Origin: Candidatus Baltobacteraceae bacterium
GTDB taxonomy: Bacteria; Vulcanimicrobiota; Vulcanimicrobiia; Vulcanimicrobiales; Vulcanimicrobiaceae
Length of the DNA stretch: 64,000 nt
Direction of reading: 5' to 3'
Assembly (NCBI GenBank): GCA_036488875.1
Contig: DASXGW010000001.1
Coordinates: 372,001-436,000 of the forward strand
The notes under the pieces were generated by a model that ran no database searches, had not been told where the DNA came from, and saw only the letters and a list, made by a program, of their open reading frames with translations. Below are positions 58,061 to 64,000 of this stretch, piece after piece. A program made the position numbers and the translations under genes. Every line of letters begins with the position of its first letter. Position 1 is the stretch's first letter.

Positions 58061-59842
58061 CTAGGCGTACGTCCCGGTTTTCAAGCGCGTCACTTCGGTG
58101 GACAACGCCGCGACGGTCGGCGCGGTAAAGACCTGGCGAAGCGTGAGCTTTACACCGAACGCGTCGTGGATTCGCGCCACAAGTTGCACGGCAAGCATGG
58201 AGTGGCCGCCGATCAAGAAGAAGTTGGCTTGCGGGTCGATGGACGATTGCTCCAGCAGGGATCCGACCATGGTTGCGATATCCCGCTGCACGCCTTCGTC
58301 GGGCGGCGCCGCCGTCGCAGAATCGCCCGAATCGTTCGGCAGGCGATTCGCTTCGCACGGAAGCGGAAGCCCGGATCGATCGAGCTTGCCGTTTGCGGTT
58401 TGCGGGAGTGACGGCAGCGATACGAACGATGAGGGAATCATATACTCGGGCAGCTTGGCTGTAAGTGCCGTACGCAAACCGGTCGCCGTGAGACGCGCTC
58501 CATCGGCGGCGACGACGTAAGCGACGAGCGCCGGATCGGCCGGCGACGCGGTGCGTGCGACGACCGCGCTGCACGCCACGCCGGTACATTCGTTGAGGCG
58601 CGCCACGATTTCGCCCGGCTCTACGCGATGTCCGCGAATCTGCACTTGGTCGTCGAGGCGCCCGAGAAACTCGATTTCGCCGTTTTCGAGCAGTCGCGCG
58701 CGGTCGCCGGTGCGATAGATGCGCTGCAACGATCCGCCGGCGCCGGTATATTCTACAAACGCCTTTGCGGTGGCGTCGGGCAGATGCCGATACCCACGGG
58801 TGACGAGCGCGCCGGCCAAACACAACTCCCCGGCGTGACCCGACGGCACGGCGTTGAGTTCTTCGTCGAGAATCAGCGCCGTTGCGTTGGTAATCGGACG
58901 CCCGATCGAGGGGCGTTCGTTCGTGTCTTCGGGGGACACGACGCCGGACGTCGCGACGACCGTACACTCCGTCGGCCCGTAGTTGTTGACCAGAGCGAAA
59001 GGCAGCTCGCGATTGGGCCGGCGGCGCAGTACGTCTCCACCGGTCAGTAGGTAGCGCAGACGCGTGTTTTCCGGCCACGACATGGCGATCATCGGTTCCG
59101 CGAGGATCGTCGGAACGAAACCGATCGTAATGCGTTGCTCGACAAGCCACTGCTGCAGTTGATCGGCCGATCGCCGTACCTCTTCGCCCGCGACGACGAT
59201 CGCTGCTCCGGCCGCAAGATATGGCCAGATCTCCCACACGGCGGCATCGAAGCCAAGGCCGGCGACCAAGCTGGCACAGTCAGCCGAGGTGACGTCAAAC
59301 GCTCGCCGATGCCAATCGATCAAGTTGGCGAGGTTTGCGTGGGTGACTTCCACGCCTTTGGGTTGCCCCGACGAGCCGGACGTATAAATAATGTAGGCGA
59401 CGCTTTCCGGGTCGGGTTGCGCAACCGTGAAGCGCGAAGTGTCAAGCGCAGGCAGGTCGTCGACGTCCACCGTCAGCCACGAGCCCTGCGGTAAACGATC
59501 CATTCGGTTCGGCTGCGTGACCAGCGCGGTCGCGCCCGCGTTTTCGAGAATGAATGCCGCTCGATCGACCGGCGTCGAAGGGTCGAGCGGCACGTAAGCC
59601 GCGCCGGCTTTTACGATGCCCAGCGCAGCGACCACGAAGCGAGCGGATCGCTCGACGAGCACGCCGGCGCAGCGCCCCGGACCCACCCCCGCTTCGCGCA
59701 GGCGCATCGCAAGCCGGGTCGATTTTTCGTCGAGCCCGGCATACGTCAAGCGCTCGCACGCATCGGCTACCGCGACGCTCTCGGCCGCAGAGTCGTCCCG
59801 TCTCGAACGGATGATGTCCACGATCTCATAGTAGGTCTGCAA
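58061..59842 (-). CDS. Stand-alone NRPS adenylation-PCP didomain (predicted leucine-activating)
   Basis: The 593-residue protein has an A domain with YIIYTSGSSGQPKGVEVTH (A3), NNYGPTE (A5), YRTGDRARL (A7), GRLDDQVQIRGHRVEPGEI (A8) and NGKLDR (A10). A carrier domain follows with FFLIGGHSML; the Ser takes phosphopantetheine. There is no condensation or thioesterase domain. Aligning by eye with GrsA PheA gives the ten specificity residues DAWFLGNVVK, which I recall as the Leu(1) signature. It starts with TTG 59842 after GAGG. Downstream in the operon are the P450 and two GNAT genes. Confidence 0.92.
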   Translation of the reverse strand: MQTYYEIVDIIRSRRDDSAAESVAVADACERLTYAGLDEKSTRLAMRLREAGVGPGRCAGVLVERSARFVVAALGIVKAGAAYVPLDPSTPVDRAAFILENAGATALVTQPNRMDRLPQGSWLTVDVDDLPALDTSRFTVAQPDPESVAYIIYTSGSSGQPKGVEVTHANLANLIDWHRRAFDVTSADCASLVAGLGFDAAVWEIWPYLAAGAAIVVAGEEVRRSADQLQQWLVEQRITIGFVPTILAEPMIAMSWPENTRLRYLLTGGDVLRRRPNRELPFALVNNYGPTECTVVATSGVVSPEDTNERPSIGRPITNATALILDEELNAVPSGHAGELCLAGALVTRGYRHLPDATAKAFVEYTGAGGSLQRIYRTGDRARLLENGEIEFLGRLDDQVQIRGHRVEPGEIVARLNECTGVACSAVVARTASPADPALVAYVVAADGARLTATGLRTALTAKLPEYMIPSSFVSLPSLPQTANGKLDRSGLPLPCEANRLPNDSGDSATAAPPDEGVQRDIATMVGSLLEQSSIDPQANFFLIGGHSMLAVQLVARIHDAFGVKLTLRQVFTAPTVAALSTEVTRLKTGTYA

Positions 59843-59876
59843 GCGACGCCTCGTTAGGGGAGAACGTCCCCTATAG

Positions 59877-61169
59877 TCAAGTTCCTAAGGGTAACCGGAG
59901 TAGGTTTCCAACGAGGTTCCGGTACGGTATCACGTCGTTTCTGGTCGCCAGGAAGAGCCGGCTCGGAGCGATTCCGGTTCGACGGACAAAATACGCAGCA
60001 GCGAGCGCGAGCGATATCACGTACGATATCGACGTCGCGATCGCACCGCCGGCGATGCCGAAGATCGGCAGCATCGCCACCGTCGCCACGGCGCAAATCA
60101 CGAGTGAGACCACCCGAAAGGCGAGCACGAGCCGCGGCTCACCGACTTGCTGCAAGAAGAAGGACGTGAGCGCACCGATCGTGCTGTAGGCCACGACTCC
60201 CGGCAAGAGCAGCCACGTTACCAGCACCGCCCCCTCGAAGGCTCGTCCGTAGAGAAGCGGGACGAGGAACGGGGCGGCGACGGCAATGCATCCCGCGCCG
60301 GCGATCGATAATGCGAAGCAGTGGCGCATGCACGTCGCCGTCGCCTGTGCGGCCTGCGCTTCGCTTCCGCGCGCAATGCGCCCGAAGCATGCGGTATTGA
60401 TGGCGCGGCTGATCTCCCACAGGAGTTCCCCGATCGCGATCCCGATCGAATAGATGCCAAGCTGGGCATTTCCGAGCATCGCCATGATAATGAATACGTC
60501 GATCTTGAAGTTGAGAAAGGCGGCCGCGTTCGTCAGGCTGCTTTGAAACGCGTACCGGAGCTGTTCGAGCAGCAACGGTCCGCGATCCTCACCGGTCGTC
60601 CCCGACGAGTACCGGCCCAAGCGCAGCAGCGAGTAGCACGAGGCCGCTACGAAGCCTGCAACCCAGATCGCAAGCAGCACTCCTAGCGGCGCCCGATCGA
60701 AAACGAGTAAGGGAATGTAGAGCAGCACCGCGCCGACTCCCGGAAACAGTTGCGCCACGACAACGGTTCGAACGTCTCCGTCGGCGAGGAAAAAGCCGGT
60801 CGACGTTTGCGCAAAGAGCGCAAACGGCACGGCCGCAGCGACCCAGAACAGAACGCCTTGCCCCGGTACGAACCACGCGATTGCGGCCAGGACCGCAATG
60901 GCGGCAAGACACGTGCCGGCCCAGATCGCGAGCATCGCGCGCGTAACGGCCGCCGGCGAGCGATGGCGTTTGGTGTATTGCCACGCTACCGCCGCACTTT
61001 GACCGTTCATCACGAGCACGAGCATCAACGCCGCGTTCGCATAGGTAAAAAGTCCCTTACCGGACGCTCCTAACGTGCGCGCGATGACGATCGAACCGAC
61101 CACGGCAACCGCTCGGATAGCGGTTCTGGTTATAAAAGTCTCGAGACTTCGTTTTCCGACGTCGCTCAC
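59877..61169 (-). CDS. Oligosaccharide flippase (Wzx/MATE-like)
   Basis: GTG 61169 gives about 430 residues starting SDVGKRSLETFITRTAIRAV; the longer frame to 61211 adds a non-hydrophobic extension. About 12-14 hydrophobic segments occur, with ARTLGASGKGLFTYANAALM near the N-terminus and ISRAINTACFGRIARG in the centre, the typical pattern of Wzx/RfbX polysaccharide exporters of the MOP superfamily. It moves undecaprenyl-linked glycans across the membrane. It lies 34 bp before the A-PCP gene on the same strand and is divergent from the GINT-like gene. Confidence 0.85.
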   Translation of the reverse strand: MSDVGKRSLETFITRTAIRAVAVVGSIVIARTLGASGKGLFTYANAALMLVLVMNGQSAAVAWQYTKRHRSPAAVTRAMLAIWAGTCLAAIAVLAAIAWFVPGQGVLFWVAAAVPFALFAQTSTGFFLADGDVRTVVVAQLFPGVGAVLLYIPLLVFDRAPLGVLLAIWVAGFVAASCYSLLRLGRYSSGTTGEDRGPLLLEQLRYAFQSSLTNAAAFLNFKIDVFIIMAMLGNAQLGIYSIGIAIGELLWEISRAINTACFGRIARGSEAQAAQATATCMRHCFALSIAGAGCIAVAAPFLVPLLYGRAFEGAVLVTWLLLPGVVAYSTIGALTSFFLQQVGEPRLVLAFRVVSLVICAVATVAMLPIFGIAGGAIATSISYVISLALAAAYFVRRTGIAPSRLFLATRNDVIPYRNLVGNLLRLPLGT

Positions 61170-61291
61170 GGTAGGGTTTAGCTGTACCCTATAACGATGA
61201 CCGGGACGCAACTGCCATTGGTCCCGCCCCCTAAGGTCCTAGTCGCGCTTCCACATCAGCCCGGCGTTTCCGAAGGGTCATCGGTGCCATT

Positions 61292-62956
61292 ATGGCGGTG
61301 ATTATGCTGCAGTACGGTGTCGTTGCCGGCGGCCGGCTCAAAGCGTGGGAGCTCGAGTGCGTCCGCAACATCGAAATGCGCCGTTTGGCGCGCTTGCGCT
61401 GCGCGATTGCCTGCGCAGCGCCCGCGCCGCCGGCGGCGGCTCCTTACGAACGATTGTGCGCCGCGACCGTCGCGTCGTCCCAACGCGTCGTCGCGCCCGA
61501 CGAACTGGCGCGGCGGAGCGATGAATTTATTACCTTGGACTCCGACGATTCGGGCGCAGAGTGGCAGCGGCATCTGCGCGATCTCGCACTCGATTTCATT
61601 TTGGTTTTCGGCGACGTCGAACTCGGCGACGCCGCACAAAGCGCTCGCTACGGCGTGTGGCGCTTCGTTTACGGCGATCCCGCGCGTTTTCGCGCGGCCG
61701 TGCCGGGGTTTTGGGAGATGTACGCGGGCCACGACGTCACGTCGGCGGCTCTCGTCAGGACGAGCGCCGGCGCGGAGACCGTGCTGAAGTGCGGGCATCT
61801 CGGCACGGTGAAGGCTTCGTTCTCGCGTAACGTAGACGCCATTTGCAAGGCGATGGCGGCGTGGCCGTCGATGGTCTGCGCGAACGGAGTCGAGGATACG
61901 GCGGCGGAGGCCGCCGGTTCGGCGGCGGTGCAGCCGCGCGTCCGGTACGGTTGGCCTACCGCGCTCGAAACGGCGCTGCTTAGTTCGAGCGAGGCCGGCG
62001 CGCGAACGTTCGAGTACCTCCGCAGCCGGCTTTTTTCCGTCGACTGGAATGTGGGGATCGTGCGGGAATCGCCGAGCGATTTCATCGGACGTAACGCGCG
62101 ACCGAAACCGCGATACCTCTTTCCCGCCAAAACGCACACGTATCTTGCGGACCCGTGCGTGGTACGTTTAGGCGCGCGTACGATGCTATTTTGCGAGCAG
62201 TTCGATCACCGGCACAACCGCGGCATCTTGGTGTCGAGCGAATTCGCGTGCAATCGCGCGGCGGAACCCACCGTCGCGATCGAAGAGCCGCACCACTTGT
62301 CGTATCCTCACGTGTTCGAGCTGAATGGGGCGTTGTATTGCATCCCGGAGTCGGGTCACGCGAACAAAATCTGTCTCTACCGCGCGAACGAATCGGTCGA
62401 CCGATGGCATTACGTGCGCACGCTGGTCGACAACTTCGCGGGAGTCGACAGCACCGTCGTGCGGCACGACGGAAAATGGTGGCTATTCTGCACGAGCGCA
62501 GAAGCGGTAGAGCGCGGCTTCAACTCACACCTCTACGTGTGGTACTCCGACGACCTTTTTGGAACGTGGAAGCCGCACGCACTCAATCCCGTAAAGATCG
62601 ACGCTCGCTCCGCACGTTGCGCTGGCGCGTTCTTCACGCACGAGGGTGCTCTCTACCGCCCAGTCCAGGATTGCGCCGCGTCGTACGGAGCCATGATCCA
62701 CATCGAGCGCATCGAGAAGTTGACGGAGCGGGAGTTCGAGGAAACGACCGTCGGAACGATACGACCGCCGGGAGGCCGGTATCGCAGCGGAATTCATACC
62801 ATTTCCGCCGCGGGAGACGTTTGCGTCGTCGATGCAAAGCGCTACGTGTTCAGTCCGTGGCGCATCGGTTTTGCGCTGCGCCGCCTAGGACGCCGAACCG
62901 CCCGCGCCGTCACCGGAATAGCCCTGTCGGGCGAGGAGTTCGGTCCGCTGCGGTAG
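61292..62956 (+). CDS. GINT1-like glycan enzyme with N-terminal formyltransferase-like domain
   Basis: Of 554 residues, the first 200 resemble formyltransferase-like N-domains (GGRLKAWELECVRNIE, ARYGVWRFVYGDPARF, PGFWEMYAGHDVTSAALV). The rest is a five-bladed-propeller-like domain as in the glucosamine inositol-phosphorylceramide transferase N-region and GH43-like folds: YLADPCVVRLGARTMLFCEQF, YPHVFELNGALYCIPESG, TVVRHDGKWWLFCTSAEA, YVWYSDDLFGTWKPH. This pair is seen in polysaccharide gene clusters. ATG 61292 is used, without a strong ribosome site. The chemistry is unknown; it probably modifies or makes the glycan moved by the flippase. Confidence 0.65.
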   Translation: MAVIMLQYGVVAGGRLKAWELECVRNIEMRRLARLRCAIACAAPAPPAAAPYERLCAATVASSQRVVAPDELARRSDEFITLDSDDSGAEWQRHLRDLALDFILVFGDVELGDAAQSARYGVWRFVYGDPARFRAAVPGFWEMYAGHDVTSAALVRTSAGAETVLKCGHLGTVKASFSRNVDAICKAMAAWPSMVCANGVEDTAAEAAGSAAVQPRVRYGWPTALETALLSSSEAGARTFEYLRSRLFSVDWNVGIVRESPSDFIGRNARPKPRYLFPAKTHTYLADPCVVRLGARTMLFCEQFDHRHNRGILVSSEFACNRAAEPTVAIEEPHHLSYPHVFELNGALYCIPESGHANKICLYRANESVDRWHYVRTLVDNFAGVDSTVVRHDGKWWLFCTSAEAVERGFNSHLYVWYSDDLFGTWKPHALNPVKIDARSARCAGAFFTHEGALYRPVQDCAASYGAMIHIERIEKLTEREFEETTVGTIRPPGGRYRSGIHTISAAGDVCVVDAKRYVFSPWRIGFALRRLGRRTARAVTGIALSGEEFGPLR

Positions 62957-63045
62957 GGGGCCGGGGATTTTGGCGTAGACGTCATCGAACAGTGCGTCAT
63001 GGAATTCGACCGCGGCCGGCCGACGTTTGCGGTGGTGGAACTGCG

Positions 63046-64000
63046 ATGAGCGGCCGCTGGAAGGTTGCGATTCTTTCCTTATGCGCGGGTAGCGCGCTGC
63101 TTTTACTGGCGTCACAGCTCTTCGGCCTCCTCGGCTACGGCGGAATGCCGCGCGTCGGTCTCTGGGGGATGCAGGTCGTTCCGGACAAGCCGTTCACGTT
63201 TGTCGTGACGTCGCTCGATCCGGGCCAAGGTGCGGACCGAGCCGGAATCCGTCCCGGCGACGTCATCGACATGCGCGCTCAGCCTCTCACCGTTCGGTTT
63301 TGGCTGCTCGACGAGCCGATTGCCGGCCGTCCGGCTACGCTGCAGCTCGTGCGCGGCGGCCGCGCGCTGACGGCTACCGTCATGCCTACCGGGATAAGCG
63401 TGCGCCGGCGCCCGGACATCATTGTTTTCGCGGTCGCCATCCTATGGATGATCGCGTTTGCCGCATTACTGGTATGGCGCAAGCCGGAGTCGTACGACGT
63501 CCGGCTGCTCTCGCTGACGCTGATCTGCACTGCGGCGAGCCGGGCGATCGTGAATTTTTCAAGCTCGTCGGCCGCGTTCTACGTCGTAGACTTCCTTTCG
63601 ATTTACGTGCTCTATGGCGCAGCGGTCATATTGTGGGCCATGTATTGCGGCACGTTCGACCGGCCGCTTTCGCCGCTGCGACGCATCGTAGGTTACGTCT
63701 GCGTCGCGCTCGCCGTGGTTTCGATCGCGATCGGCGTAGCGGCAGTCATTGGCGAAATGACGCTGTGGTTTAGCGCCGACGCCTATCTGCACTTTTACGG
63801 AGGGCGCAGCGAACAGTGGCACTTACCCTACGACTTCGCGGTGGTAGCCGGCATCGTCGCCGGCGCCCTGGCGATCGGCGCGTCGCGGGGTGAAGAGCGC
63901 CAGCGCGCGGTATGGGCGCTCGTTCCGCTCGGGCTGCTATTCGGCTTCAACGTCATCGGAGGATACTTTGAAGGATCGCAAACGGGTTACAGTGCGCTGG
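63046..64000 (+). CDS. PDZ and multi-helix membrane sensor protein (3' end outside window)
   Basis: ATG 63046 follows a Gly-rich ribosome site (GGTGGTGG). The frame is open to the window end (over 318 codons). It encodes a first TM helix (VAILSLCAGSALLLLASQL), a PDZ-like segment (VTSLDPGQGADRAGIRPGDVIDM) and then several membrane helices (IIVFAVAILWMIAFAALLVW and later ones). This order is the same as the N-terminal 350 residues of the fusion at 49811-53977, so a cytoplasmic signalling domain is expected beyond the window. Confidence 0.75.
   Translation, partial: MSGRWKVAILSLCAGSALLLLASQLFGLLGYGGMPRVGLWGMQVVPDKPFTFVVTSLDPGQGADRAGIRPGDVIDMRAQPLTVRFWLLDEPIAGRPATLQLVRGGRALTATVMPTGISVRRRPDIIVFAVAILWMIAFAALLVWRKPESYDVRLLSLTLICTAASRAIVNFSSSSAAFYVVDFLSIYVLYGAAVILWAMYCGTFDRPLSPLRRIVGYVCVALAVVSIAIGVAAVIGEMTLWFSADAYLHFYGGRSEQWHLPYDFAVVAGIVAGALAIGASRGEERQRAVWALVPLGLLFGFNVIGGYFEGSQTGYSAL

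Noticed and set aside
59843-59876. GGGGA-N-TCCCC palindrome between flippase and A-PCP genes as a terminator or operator
   Set aside because: Short stem, no T-run and only one copy; both genes probably share one transcript.
61197-61301. 34-codon ORF starting MTGTQLPLVPPP upstream of the glycan gene, overlapping it by ten bases
   Set aside because: No ribosome site, and a possible -10 (TATAAC, 61190-61195) ends one base before its ATG, so the message would begin inside it. No domain character.

Overview
This is a GC-rich, densely coded window with short intergenic gaps and no rRNA or tRNA that I could find. Lipoprotein signal peptides, Tat-type signals, an oligosaccharide flippase, two-component and c-di-GMP proteins, and many secreted beta-propeller lipoproteins suggest a diderm, free-living bacterium with a large regulatory repertoire. 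An uncultured GC-rich lineage such as Eremiobacterota (WPS-2) would fit, but that is an impression from gene style and no phylogenetic marker here confirms it. Gene density and in-frame repeat insertions show that this is chromosomal DNA rather than a phage or plasmid.

Layout. 1-4.3 kb: end of an S9 peptidase, a propeller lipoprotein, a small secreted protein, a nucleotidyltransferase/partner pair that looks like a toxin-antitoxin module, two tiny genes and a GNAT. 4.3-8.1 kb: TetR/MFS efflux pair with a readable promoter-operator, two small minus-strand membrane proteins (one with a ribosomal L7/L12 C-terminal domain), and a phasin-like gene with consensus promoter and terminator. 8.1-14 kb: tyrosinase, ArsB-type permease, SixA phosphatase and a frameshifted penicillin-acylase gene. 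14-17.5 kb: a large STAND/winged-helix activator and a divergent pair of HTH regulators sharing one operator region. 17.5-25.9 kb: a structured RNA candidate, a 44-residue secreted peptide, a LuxR-type regulator, then a hybrid histidine kinase, an HD-GYP response regulator, a single-domain REC protein, 6-phosphogluconate dehydrogenase and a TPR protein in one direction. 26-36 kb: hydrolase, Spy-like protein, tricorn-type protease, the helicase Lhr, a metallothionein and small genes. 36-49.8 kb: mostly secreted enzymes (phosphoesterase, S33 hydrolase, class A beta-lactamase, arabinofuranosidase-like glycosidase, S51 peptidase, HAF-repeat protein, amidohydrolase) and an AraC regulator. 49.8-54 kb: one 1388-residue PDZ-membrane-GAF-GGDEF-STAND-TPR fusion. 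54-63 kb: a compact biosynthetic locus (Sfp-type phosphopantetheinyl transferase, two paralogous GNAT-like acyltransferases, cytochrome P450, stand-alone A-PCP didomain with a leucine-type specificity code, oligosaccharide flippase, GINT1-like glycan enzyme). The window ends in a second PDZ-membrane protein.

The strongest candidates for something new are: (i) the 54-63 kb locus, which reads as a pathway that loads leucine on a carrier protein, oxidises it with a P450 and passes it through GNAT enzymes to a flipped glycan; (ii) the RNA-peptide-LuxR arrangement at 17.5-19.5 kb feeding a phosphorelay operon; (iii) the 1388-residue fusion; and (iv) a dispersed palindromic repeat, always in one orientation here, that has entered two protein genes in frame (acylase linker and Lhr) and supplies the Lhr C-terminus.
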